A stretch of 64,000 nucleotides of DNA from assembly GCA_963739335.1 (NCBI GenBank), contig CAVUAC010000046.1, positions 1-64,000 on the forward strand. The letters are read 5' to 3'. A program made the translations under genes and the position numbers. This document shows positions 18,580 through 26,952 of the stretch, piece after piece (the first letter of the stretch is position 1; each line of letters starts with the position of its first letter). The notes below the pieces were generated by a model. The model was not told where the DNA came from and searched no databases. It was given only the letters and a program-made list of their open reading frames with translations. This DNA comes from UBA9647 sp963739335. Lineage in GTDB: Bacteria > Bacteroidota > Ignavibacteria > UBA10030.

Positions 18580-19491
18580 TTAGGCGACCTTTTTCCTGAG
18601 CGTGTTGTCGAGCACAATTGCGCTGGCGATATAAATCGATGAATAGGTGCCCGTGATGATGCCAATGGTGAGGGTGAAGGCAAATCCCCTCAAAACCTCT
18701 CCGCCGACGAACAACAGGACGAGGAGCGCCAGGAGGATGGTGCCGGATGTAATGATCGTTCTGCTCAATGTATCGTTGAGGCTCTTGTTCATCACGTCAT
18801 TCAGTGACATACTTCTGTAAATCTTGGAGTTCTCGCGAATCCGGTCAAAGACGACAACCGTGTCATTCACCGAGAGGCCAACGAGTGTCAGAAAGGCCGC
18901 GATGATCTCCTGTGTGATCTCAAGATTCAGAGATGGAATCACACCGTCAAGGATTGATATGATTCCGATTGTCAGGAGGACATCGTGGTAGAGCGACAGA
19001 ACGGCCCCCACACCATAGATGAACTTGTATCGGACGGCGATGTAGGCCAGGATGATGAAGAGGGTCGCGATGACGGCGTAGACTGCATCGCGTCGGAGCT
19101 CTTTGCCAATCTTCGGACCGATCTTGTCCTCCCGAAGAACCTGGAATGACAGGTTTGAGAGATCTTTCTGGATCCCATCTTTGATCTTGATTGCGACCGC
19201 CATACCTTCTTCTTGCTTGGTGGTCCGGATCAGGATCGTTTGATCGTTTCCGAACGATTTGATCTCGCTGTCGGCAAAGCCGACCTTCGTCAATGCCGCG
19301 CGCAGCTGACCGATGTCAGGGATCGCGCTGAAGGACAGCACAAGCTCTGTTCCACCGCGGAAATCAATACCGTAGTTTACACCCTTGATGAACAGGGAAA
19401 CAAAACCGAGCAAAATGATGGTGGTGGAGAGAAAATACATCTTCCCCCGTATCGCCATGAAGTTGATGTTCGTTTTCTTGAAAAACCGCAT
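18580..19491 (-). CDS. secF: Protein translocase subunit SecF
   Basis: The 303-residue membrane protein is the smaller partner of SecD in the Sec accessory complex. The first membrane segment is followed by NYGIDFRGGTELVLSF, the hallmark periplasmic motif. A group of five further membrane segments has the conserved LVGLSVNDTVVVFDRIREN. It follows secD on the minus strand after 71 bases, as in most bacteria with separate secD and secF. Confidence 0.97.
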   Translation of the reverse strand: MRFFKKTNINFMAIRGKMYFLSTTIILLGFVSLFIKGVNYGIDFRGGTELVLSFSAIPDIGQLRAALTKVGFADSEIKSFGNDQTILIRTTKQEEGMAVAIKIKDGIQKDLSNLSFQVLREDKIGPKIGKELRRDAVYAVIATLFIILAYIAVRYKFIYGVGAVLSLYHDVLLTIGIISILDGVIPSLNLEITQEIIAAFLTLVGLSVNDTVVVFDRIRENSKIYRSMSLNDVMNKSLNDTLSRTIITSGTILLALLVLLFVGGEVLRGFAFTLTIGIITGTYSSIYIASAIVLDNTLRKKVA

Positions 19492-19562
19492 TGAATGTCA
19501 AACTCCTTCTGGTCAGTCACTTGTGATGAAATTCCACCTATGGTCGCGCAACCCTTGCTTGT

Positions 19563-21437
19563 CTATCCGAAATTCGGATTCACTCCTTTGCTCATCATGA
19601 TATTGATGAGCACACGGGTGATAATAATTGAGCTAAAGAGGCTCGCCGCGATGCCAATCATCAGTGTCAGGGCGAATCCCTGAACCGAGCCTGTGCCGAA
19701 CTGATACAAAACGACGCCGGTGAGGAATGATGTCACGTGCGCGTCGATGATGGCGGTGAATGCGCGCGTGTAGCCTGCGTCGATGGCAGCGCGCAACGTC
19801 TTGCCTCCAGCAAGTTCCTCGCGCACACGCTCGTTAATCAGGACGTTGGCGTCGACGGCAACACCAATCGTGATCATAATGCCCGCGATACCGGGGAGCG
19901 TGAGCGTTGCACTGAATCCGGCCATCACACCGACAATGAAGAGGAGATTGAAGATGAGCGCGATGTCAGCGGTCACGCCGGCGGTGTGGTAATAGAACAT
20001 CATGAAGAGGACAGTGAGAATAACCGCAATCAGCGTAGCGGTGAGCCCTGAACGAACAGAATCCTCGCCAAGCGATGGTCCGACGGACCGTTGCTCAATG
20101 ATGGACACAGGTGCCGGGAGGGCGCCGGCTTTGAGGACGATTTCAAGCAATCGTGCCTCATTGGGGCTCTCCATGCCCGTAATCTGCGATCGTCCGCCGA
20201 CGATCTTGTTGATAACAGTCGGGGCAGAGAAGACACGACCATCGAGCGCGATGGCAATGCGTTTCCCGACGTTCGCGCCTGTAATGCGTGCCCACTCACG
20301 GGAACCCTCGGTGTTCATTTCCATATTGACGATGGGCCGGTTGTCTTCGGTGCTGACGCTGGCGCGTGCGTCGACAATGACCCCGCCGGTGAGCTCGGGT
20401 TGCCGCTTGACCGCGTAGAGGTGATAGTACTTCCTGCCGTCGGGCGTCACATCGGTTTTTGCGGAAAACAGGAATGCAAGATCCGCTGGAAAGAGGCGCT
20501 GGACATCTGGTCGGGCAAGCAGCCGCACCACGCGGTCAACGTTATTATCGAGCACAAACCCTTCGCCCGTGTTTCTCTGATCAGGGCTGACGTAGGAGAA
20601 GAAGGGGTGTTCCCGGGTGAATTTTGCCTCCTTAGATGTATCGGTGCTCGCAGGTTTGCTACCCGCCAGCAGTTCTTCAAGCGCATCCTTGGGCTTTTCT
20701 TCTTTCTTGGCTGTCGGTGCGGATGCAGAGGTATCCCCCGGGACTTTTCCGGCCAGGAAGTCGTCGATGGACTGCATCACCTTGTAGGAAATTGTTGCGT
20801 CGCGCAGCATGCGGAATTCGAGCAATGCTGTTCCCTCAAGCAGTGTCCGGACTTCTCGTTCGTCTTTCACGCCGGGGAGTTCGACAATGATGCGGCGAGC
20901 GCCCTGTTTCTGGATATTGGGTTCGGAGACTCTGTACTGGTCGACACGGTTGCGGACGATTTCGATGGCTCGATCAATGGCTTTTCCCGTCTCATCATCC
21001 AGCTGTTTCAGAATCGCGTTGTCGGCATCGCGAATGTTGCCATAGTATCGGCTCATGCGTATGCCTCGCTCCTGGAATTTCCTGCCGAAGATAGAGATGA
21101 CAGACTCATCATTGGTCGCCGTTTGCTCACGCACCGCTTTGATGATAGCCTGGAAGTTGTCGTCCTTGTTCTTCGCAAGATCCTCGAGCAGCCGGATGAT
21201 GTCTACTTCCAGGACGACGCGCATACCGCCTTGGAGATCAAGGCCAAGTTTGATGCGCTTCAACTTCGCTGCGAGGATGTCGTCCTGATGCTGCTCAGCA
21301 TAGCTGAGGCTATCCTGACCAGAGAGTGAGGCGAGCTTCTTGCGATATTGGTAGTCCTGAAACGTCGGGTAGAGAAAAACGAGCGAAAGGACAACTGCCG
21401 CAAGAATCAAAAAGATTCTTGAAAATTGGTTTCTCAC
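19563..21437 (-). CDS. secD: Protein translocase subunit SecD
   Basis: The 624-residue membrane protein powers late steps of protein export using the proton gradient. The N-terminal membrane segment is followed by LGLDLQGGMRVVLEVD, a large periplasmic P1 domain including the VELPGV segment, and six C-terminal membrane helices. Those helices contain LPGIAGIMITIGVAVDANVLINERVREE. Residues about 225-260 form a low-complexity insert rich in K, E and A. It lies divergently from the PpiD-like foldase gene, which would act on exported proteins. Confidence 0.97.
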   Translation of the reverse strand: MRNQFSRIFLILAAVVLSLVFLYPTFQDYQYRKKLASLSGQDSLSYAEQHQDDILAAKLKRIKLGLDLQGGMRVVLEVDIIRLLEDLAKNKDDNFQAIIKAVREQTATNDESVISIFGRKFQERGIRMSRYYGNIRDADNAILKQLDDETGKAIDRAIEIVRNRVDQYRVSEPNIQKQGARRIIVELPGVKDEREVRTLLEGTALLEFRMLRDATISYKVMQSIDDFLAGKVPGDTSASAPTAKKEEKPKDALEELLAGSKPASTDTSKEAKFTREHPFFSYVSPDQRNTGEGFVLDNNVDRVVRLLARPDVQRLFPADLAFLFSAKTDVTPDGRKYYHLYAVKRQPELTGGVIVDARASVSTEDNRPIVNMEMNTEGSREWARITGANVGKRIAIALDGRVFSAPTVINKIVGGRSQITGMESPNEARLLEIVLKAGALPAPVSIIEQRSVGPSLGEDSVRSGLTATLIAVILTVLFMMFYYHTAGVTADIALIFNLLFIVGVMAGFSATLTLPGIAGIMITIGVAVDANVLINERVREELAGGKTLRAAIDAGYTRAFTAIIDAHVTSFLTGVVLYQFGTGSVQGFALTLMIGIAASLFSSIIITRVLINIMMSKGVNPNFG

Positions 21438-21589
21438 AAATCGATCTCCGGGTTAAATCGAGAATCATTCACTCAGGCATCGAGCGGGAAGAGCGTCGGC
21501 TCACGTCGCATGCGTACTGGAGGTGAAAAAGTTATGAAAAGCGAATCAAAATATAACCCAACATGGATGCAAAGTCAATAAGAAAATCG

Positions 21590-21618
21590 TTGCATTTCAG
21601 GGGTTTCACGGCTATATT
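21590..21618 (+). promoter_or_regulatory. Sigma-70-like promoter of the foldase gene
   Basis: TTGCAT (21590-21595) and TATATT (21613-21618) are exactly 17 bp apart in the spacer between divergent secD and the foldase gene. The start codon is 50 bases further on. Confidence 0.55.
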
Positions 21619-21667
21619 GAAAATCCACGTTTCAACTTTTCGCATCATTGTAGGAGATGTACGAGTT

Positions 21668-23773
21668 ATGCCGTTGATGACGCAAATCCGTAACAATTTG
21701 ACAAAGGCATTCGCTGTCTTCGCCGTTTTTTTCATCGTCTATATCGTGCTCGACTGGGGAATGGACATCACCGGACGACGGCATCAACAGGGTCCGCGTG
21801 ATTACATTGGCATGGTGAACGGTACGAAAATCACGTATCGTGAATTCTCAGACATACTGAAGCAGCAGACCGATGCATACCGCAAACAAACCGGCTCTGA
21901 GGCCGATGAGGAGACCGACCGCCAGCTGCGGATGCAGGTCTGGAACTCGTTGCTGCAGCAAACGCTCATCGAGCAGGAGTTGGATCGGCTCGGAGTCTCG
22001 GTGACGGACGATGAGGTTCGTGATATTCTCCTCGGACCCAACCCGCCGCCGATGATTGCGAACCAATTCAGAGATTCGACCGGCGCGTTCAACAGAGACG
22101 CATACGATCAAGCGATTCGGAATCCGCAGAATCGTCAGATTATGGTGCAGATTGAGAGTGATGTGCGGCGGCAGCGACGACTTGAAAAGCTGCAGAGCCT
22201 GTTGTTTGCAGCTACACGCGTGACGGAGAGTGAAATACGCCAACATTTTGAAGATCGATCTGTTGCGATGGATGCGGAATTTGTTCTCTTCGATCCCAAT
22301 GTCTTGATCCCTGATTCGGCCGTGCAGGTGAGTGATGATGATCTTCGGAAGCACTACAATGCCAATCAGGAGGAATTCAAGGTACGGCCGACGCGCAAGC
22401 TGAAGTATGTTTTCTTCAGCCTGGCACCATCGAAAGAGGACTCTGCAGCTGTCCTGACAGAAATGAACCGCCTCCTGGAGCAAGCGAAGACTGGAAGCGA
22501 CTTCGACGAGCTCGCGAAGACCTATTCAGAAATCCCCGTCAATGATACGACGTTCGTCAAGCATGGTGAATTGAGCCGACAACGAGAGAACGCTGTCTAC
22601 TCGGCCCGCAAAGGAGAGATTGTCGGGCCCGTGAGCGATTTTGCAGGATATCATCTTATCAAGGTTCTCGGTGAACGGAAGGGGACGGCGGAGTTTGTCC
22701 GAGCGAAACACATTCTGTTGAATGCTGTGACAGGCCCTGACAGCGTAGCGAAGATTCAGAAGGCAAAAGATCTCCTGAAGCGGGCTCGAAGTGGTGAGAA
22801 TTTCGGTGCGCTTGCACGCGAATTCAGCGAAGACGCTGGCTCCAGAGAATTTGATGGCGATCTGGGATGGACCGGGCGCGGAGGATGGGTAAAACCGTTT
22901 GAGCAGGCGGCGTTTGGCGCAAAGGTTGGCGACATAGTCGGTCCGATCCGCTCACAATTCGGGTGGCACATCATCAAGGTGACAGGGCAGGACAATCGGG
23001 AGTTGAGGCTGGCCACGCTTTCGATGAAAGTCAAAGCGAGTGCGGTGAGCACGGACGCTGCAAATGCCCGAGCACAGGATTTTGCAGTGCTTGCGAAGGA
23101 CGAGGGTTTTGAGAAGTCGGCGGAGCTGAGCGGTTACCAGGTTCGCGAGACGCCGGAGTTTGCCAAGGGCTCGGTGATCCCGGGAGTTGGTATGAACGAC
23201 GGCGTCATGAGTTTCGCATTCAACAAGAAACTGGATGCGCTCAGTGAGCCTATCACCATCACCGGCGGCGTTGCAGTGTTTAAGATCTCTGGTGTCCGCG
23301 AAGAAAGTGTGCGACTGTTCGATGAAGTCAAACCGATGCTTCGCTTCCAGGTGCTCCGGCAGAAGAAGATGCAGGAATTGAAGGAGCAGGTCAATGCGTT
23401 TTACAAGAACCTGGGATCCAATGCTGATCTTCTCGCAGCGGCCCGGACGATGCCGAATGTCACCAGTCAGAAAACGGGTCCCTTCAAAGCGCAGGATGCT
23501 CCACGGGGTGTGGGCCGAGACTACAGCTTTGTCGGTCAAACGTCAGCACTGAAAGCGGGTGAGATCTCGAAGCCATTTGAAGGTGGTCGAGGCTACTACA
23601 TCGTCAAGCTGCTTTCGAAGTCCGCGTTCGATTCAACGCAGTACGCCGGTGAGAAAAACACGTTGCGGGACCAGATCCTGCAAGAGAAACGTAACAGGAT
23701 GTTCTCAGACTGGCTCACGGCGTTGCGGGACAAGGCAGATATCGAGGATCTCCGAGACAAGTTCTTCCGGTGA
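21668..23773 (+). CDS. Membrane-anchored peptidyl-prolyl isomerase (PpiD/SurA-like)
   Basis: The 701-residue protein has one N-terminal membrane anchor (FAVFAVFFIVYIVLDWGMDI), a SurA-N/PpiD-type chaperone region (NGTKITYREFSDILKQQ) and two parvulin-type rotamase modules. The first runs to DFAGYHLIKVLGERKG. The second runs from VRAKHILL to SQFGWHIIKVTGQ, including FGALAREFSEDAG and GDLGWTGRGGWVKPFE. It should fold proteins emerging from the Sec channel in the periplasm, in line with its divergent position to secD. The start at 21668 follows AGGAGA by 10 bases; the open frame itself extends back to 21563. Confidence 0.9.
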   Translation: MPLMTQIRNNLTKAFAVFAVFFIVYIVLDWGMDITGRRHQQGPRDYIGMVNGTKITYREFSDILKQQTDAYRKQTGSEADEETDRQLRMQVWNSLLQQTLIEQELDRLGVSVTDDEVRDILLGPNPPPMIANQFRDSTGAFNRDAYDQAIRNPQNRQIMVQIESDVRRQRRLEKLQSLLFAATRVTESEIRQHFEDRSVAMDAEFVLFDPNVLIPDSAVQVSDDDLRKHYNANQEEFKVRPTRKLKYVFFSLAPSKEDSAAVLTEMNRLLEQAKTGSDFDELAKTYSEIPVNDTTFVKHGELSRQRENAVYSARKGEIVGPVSDFAGYHLIKVLGERKGTAEFVRAKHILLNAVTGPDSVAKIQKAKDLLKRARSGENFGALAREFSEDAGSREFDGDLGWTGRGGWVKPFEQAAFGAKVGDIVGPIRSQFGWHIIKVTGQDNRELRLATLSMKVKASAVSTDAANARAQDFAVLAKDEGFEKSAELSGYQVRETPEFAKGSVIPGVGMNDGVMSFAFNKKLDALSEPITITGGVAVFKISGVREESVRLFDEVKPMLRFQVLRQKKMQELKEQVNAFYKNLGSNADLLAAARTMPNVTSQKTGPFKAQDAPRGVGRDYSFVGQTSALKAGEISKPFEGGRGYYIVKLLSKSAFDSTQYAGEKNTLRDQILQEKRNRMFSDWLTALRDKADIEDLRDKFFR

Positions 23774-23897
23774 TGTCTGCAGGCTTGTGAGGAGCTCTTT
23801 GCAGCCCTCAGATGCCCGTCGTTGATGGAGTTCATCCCGTTCGAGCCGACGCTGGCGCACGATGGCTTCTGTTTCTCGACCGTTCTTGGGGAACCTG

Positions 23898-24617
23898 ATG
23901 AGACGTTCGATCCCGTCGCTTGTTGCCATTGTTACGCTGGTTTCTCAGTTTTCTGCGCAGGCGCAAGACCGTATTGTTTCCTTTGCTGTACGTGGGACGT
24001 ACACCACCACTTCCAAGATTTTTGATAATCCTGATTCTCCCTCCAGCGATCTCCGGGGCCAGTACGTTGCCCTTGACAACATCTATGGCTTCGGGTGTGA
24101 GCTGCGTGTCAATCTTCCCGGCAACACCGTCGCCATCGCTCTCTCGGCAGAGTACCTGTCGAAGCTTGATGAACATACACAGTTGGTCGGATTCACGAAT
24201 CCACCCCGTACTCTGCCTGTGAAAGAGGGCTTCCGGTTCATTCCCATTGAAGTCGGAGCCCACATATCCATTCCTCTTGGCACGGAGCAACTGCGATTCA
24301 CCATGGGTGGTGGCGTCGGCGCTTACATTGGCAAACGGATTCTCACGATAGCGGGCGTCGAGGCGGCTCAGCAGAACAACCCTGTTTACTATGGAATCCA
24401 TGTGGAAACGACCTTTGATTATCGGATGTTGTCAAGACTGTCGGTGCGCGCAGAGATGCGGTTTCGTGATCCGGAAATCACAGCACAGAGCAGATTCGAT
24501 CAGCCTGCAACGCAGTACGGCGGCGTTCTGATCCTCCTGCCGCGAGAACCCTTTCGCGCCAGAATCAATGTCAATGGCCTGACCTTCGGGCTTGGGGTTG
24601 TCTTCGATGTTTTCTAG
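23898..24617 (+). CDS. Outer-membrane beta-barrel protein
   Basis: The 239-residue protein has a signal peptide (MRRSIPSLVAIVTLVSQFSAQAQ) and a body of alternating hydrophobic strands with repeated glycine-aromatic patterns. The C-terminus ends in GLGVVFDVF, whose terminal aromatic residue suits BAM-dependent assembly. It resembles general OmpA-like or porin-like barrels; no specific family can be named. An ATG at 23862 would add 12 residues before the signal peptide, so the start at 23898 is preferred. Confidence 0.75.
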   Translation: MRRSIPSLVAIVTLVSQFSAQAQDRIVSFAVRGTYTTTSKIFDNPDSPSSDLRGQYVALDNIYGFGCELRVNLPGNTVAIALSAEYLSKLDEHTQLVGFTNPPRTLPVKEGFRFIPIEVGAHISIPLGTEQLRFTMGGGVGAYIGKRILTIAGVEAAQQNNPVYYGIHVETTFDYRMLSRLSVRAEMRFRDPEITAQSRFDQPATQYGGVLILLPREPFRARINVNGLTFGLGVVFDVF

Positions 24618-24638
24618 AGAGTCGGTCGAAAAGCCTTG

Positions 24639-24720
24639 CCACTAAGTCGCGAAGACACCAAGGCATGTGAGAACTTTACTTTTTCTCTTCTTTTTCTTTG
24701 TGCCTTAGGGTCTTTGTGGC
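24639..24720. repeat. Inverted-repeat element, empty copy (no gene)
   Basis: The left arm at 24639-24663 starts CCACTAAGTCGCGAAGACAC. The right arm at 24696-24720, read on the minus strand, starts GCCACAAAGACCCTAAGG. Only 32 bases separate the arms. They are of the same family as the arms around the GxxExxY gene at 4993-5444. The copy lies in the spacer between the beta-barrel gene and aroK; 24721-24795 shows nothing else. Confidence 0.65.
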
Positions 24721-24795
24721 CAATAGTGGGTTTTCGTCCGCGCTTCTAGGCTCGTTATCGCCTTCACGGCCTTCGAGTCAATTCAGGGTTGAAGT

Positions 24796-25368
24796 GTGAT
24801 GTCCATGAAAGACAGGGATCTTCAGAAAAAGAGTCTCATCTATCTTGCTGGCTTCATGGGGAGTGGCAAGAGCACGATCGGACCAATTCTCGCCAATACG
24901 CTTGGATTCGAATTTGTCGATATCGACAAGTTCGTCGAAAAAAAAGCCGAGAAGAGGATCATTGATATTTTCACGCTGGACGGCGAGCAGGCGTTTCGCA
25001 CCATCGAGCACGCATCGCTGAAGGAGGTTGCCGCGCGTGATCATTGCGTCGTATCGCTGGGAGGGGGCACCATTGCGAATGAAGAGAATTTTCAATTGAT
25101 TCGAGACAGCGGCATCATTGTGTACCTGCAGCTCTCTTCCGACGAGATACTGCAGCGGGTTCACCACCGCACCGACCGCCCCCTGCTGACAGGAACGGGC
25201 GGCGTGAAGCTCCCGACCGAGGAGATCCAGCAACGCGTCCAGGAACTGCTGAAGAAACGCGAACAGTTCTACGGCCGAGCTGATGTCGTGATTCAAACCG
25301 ACCGGAAGCGAGTCGGAGCAACTGTGGACGAAATTGTCCGCAGGCTCCGCGGTCTCATCGATGCCTGA
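24796..25368 (+). CDS. aroK: Shikimate kinase
   Basis: The 190-residue enzyme phosphorylates shikimate in the chorismate pathway. The Walker A motif GFMGSGKSTIG is at about residues 20-30, the substrate-binding DIDKFVEKK follows, with R in FRTIEHASLKEV and SLGGGTI. The LID is TDRPLLTG. A GTG at 24796 and an ATG at 24799 are both possible starts. It is followed by aroB after 9 bases, and the two form an operon. Confidence 0.95.
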   Translation: MMSMKDRDLQKKSLIYLAGFMGSGKSTIGPILANTLGFEFVDIDKFVEKKAEKRIIDIFTLDGEQAFRTIEHASLKEVAARDHCVVSLGGGTIANEENFQLIRDSGIIVYLQLSSDEILQRVHHRTDRPLLTGTGGVKLPTEEIQQRVQELLKKREQFYGRADVVIQTDRKRVGATVDEIVRRLRGLIDA

Positions 25369-25377
25369 GGAGGCCTC

Positions 25378-26499
25378 GTGATACAACGACAAATTGATGT
25401 GGCACTCGGTGAGCGTAGCTATCCCATCTACTTTGGGACTGACCTCAATGCTTTGTTTGCACCGACGTGTCAGCAGCACGGCATCCCCCGCCGGATTGTG
25501 ATCCTCACGGACTCAAATGTTGCTCACTACTATCTGGAGCCGCTCGAAAAGAACCTTCGTCACTTTGAATTCAACGTCTCCTCGATTGTGATTCCTCCGG
25601 GGGAGCACCAGAAAAGTCTTCATCGTGCAAATGCGTTGTACACAGAGCTCCTCAAACAGCATGTGAGCCGTAAATCGGCCATCGTGGCTTTGGGCGGGGG
25701 AGTCATTGGAGACCTGGCAGGATTTGTTGCAGCTACCTATCAGCGCGGGCTCATCCTTGTTCAGGTTCCAACGACACTTCTTGCACAAGTTGATAGCTCC
25801 GTCGGTGGAAAGGTAGCGGTGAACCATCCGCTCGGCAAGAACATGATCGGTGCGTTCTATCAGCCGAAGTTCGTCTGGGTCGATGGTGAGACGCTGCGCA
25901 CCCTGCCGCCACGAGAAGTTCTTTGCGGACTGGCGGAGGTGATTAAGTACGGCGTTGTTTTCGATGCTGAGTTCTTTGCCTATCTCGAAACGAATCTCGA
26001 GAACATCCTCAAACTGGAGCCAGCGTCCGTTATGCACGTTCAGGCGCGCTGTTGTGAACTCAAGGCGCACGTCGTCGCAGAAGATGAGCGTGAGCAGGGT
26101 CTTCGGATGGTCTTGAACTATGGCCATACAATCGGCCACACGCTCGAGTCTGCCGGGAATTACCGGATTCTCAAGCACGGCGAAGCAGTTCTGCTTGGTA
26201 TGATTGCAGAGAGTTTTATCGCCCGGGAGATGGGGCTCCTCTCTGCAGATGTGCACGAACGAATCGTCCAGTATGGCCGCCGCGTTCCGATGAAGTTCGG
26301 CAAATTGTCTTTCACGCCCGCCAAGATTCTCAAGGCGATGTCGCACGACAAGAAATCGGTCGATGGCAAAACACGGTTTGTGTTGCCCATCCGCCTGGGG
26401 GAAGTGCAGGTGGTCGAAGAGGTTGAGACGGCTTTGATACAGTCATCGATACGATACGTCTATGGACTCGTGGGGAAAGGATCCCCACATTCAAGTTGA
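25378..26499 (+). CDS. aroB: 3-Dehydroquinate synthase
   Basis: The 373-residue enzyme makes 3-dehydroquinate from DAHP, using NAD and a metal ion. The NAD-binding region is IVALGGGVIGDLAGFVAATY, followed by PTTLLAQVDSSVGGK and the GKNMIGAFYQP motif. Metal ligands are the E of LAEVIKYG and the histidines in NYGHTIGHTLE and HGEAVLLG. The GTG start lies right behind GGAGG of the aroK end. The pair aroK-aroB is a common arrangement. Confidence 0.96.
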   Translation: MIQRQIDVALGERSYPIYFGTDLNALFAPTCQQHGIPRRIVILTDSNVAHYYLEPLEKNLRHFEFNVSSIVIPPGEHQKSLHRANALYTELLKQHVSRKSAIVALGGGVIGDLAGFVAATYQRGLILVQVPTTLLAQVDSSVGGKVAVNHPLGKNMIGAFYQPKFVWVDGETLRTLPPREVLCGLAEVIKYGVVFDAEFFAYLETNLENILKLEPASVMHVQARCCELKAHVVAEDEREQGLRMVLNYGHTIGHTLESAGNYRILKHGEAVLLGMIAESFIAREMGLLSADVHERIVQYGRRVPMKFGKLSFTPAKILKAMSHDKKSVDGKTRFVLPIRLGEVQVVEEVETALIQSSIRYVYGLVGKGSPHSS

Positions 26500-26538
26500 A
26501 CTTCCTGTCTCGTCGCAAGCACTATCCTGGAGTTCCGC

Positions 26539-26910
26539 ATGATACGTTGGCACAAAGTCGTACTTTTCGCCTTCTTTCTCACTGTTTTCGCCTCGCTGCT
26601 CTCAGCTCAACCCGCGCCAAAGCGTGAGTTTCGGGGAGCGTGGATTGCCACCGTCACAAACATTGATTAGCCGTCCTCTTCCGTCATAAGCCCGCAGGGC
26701 CAACGAAGTCAGCTCACCGCAATTCTCGACCAACTGGCAGCTGGAGGGATGAACGCGGTCATATTTCAGGTGCGGCCGGCATGTGACGCGTTCTACGAGT
26801 CGCCGTACGAGCCGTGGTCTTCCTGGCTGACGGGAGCGGTGAGGGAGCGTGCCTTGGTGATGGCAGCAGGAGAGAAGGTGAACGCGTTTGTGCGCTACTG
26901 GTGTGTCTGA
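26539..26910 (+). pseudogene. GH10-like (GHL10, PF02638-type) glycosidase, N-terminal remnant
   Basis: The frame from ATG 26539 (after GGAG) has a signal peptide ending SLLSAQ and then EFRGAWIATVTNID, which is the start of GHL10-type proteins. The next codon is TAG (26668-26670), where family members carry W (NIDWPS). Reading on gives QLTAILDQLAAGGMNAVIFQVRPACDAFYESPYEPWSSWLTG, again clearly the family. After about 26840 the similarity stops, and the frame ends at 26908. Most of the catalytic domain is absent; the 3' end of the PBP gene follows. This is a dead gene with both a nonsense codon and a 3' deletion. Confidence 0.8.
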
Positions 26911-26952
26911 AACCTGGAACTCGATCCCCGGAGCCGAAACCCGGAACTTCCG

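Noticed and set aside
20091..21329. A 412-residue plus-strand frame opposite secD
   Set aside because: It is antisense to a well-conserved secD, composition is odd, and no family fits; a shadow frame.
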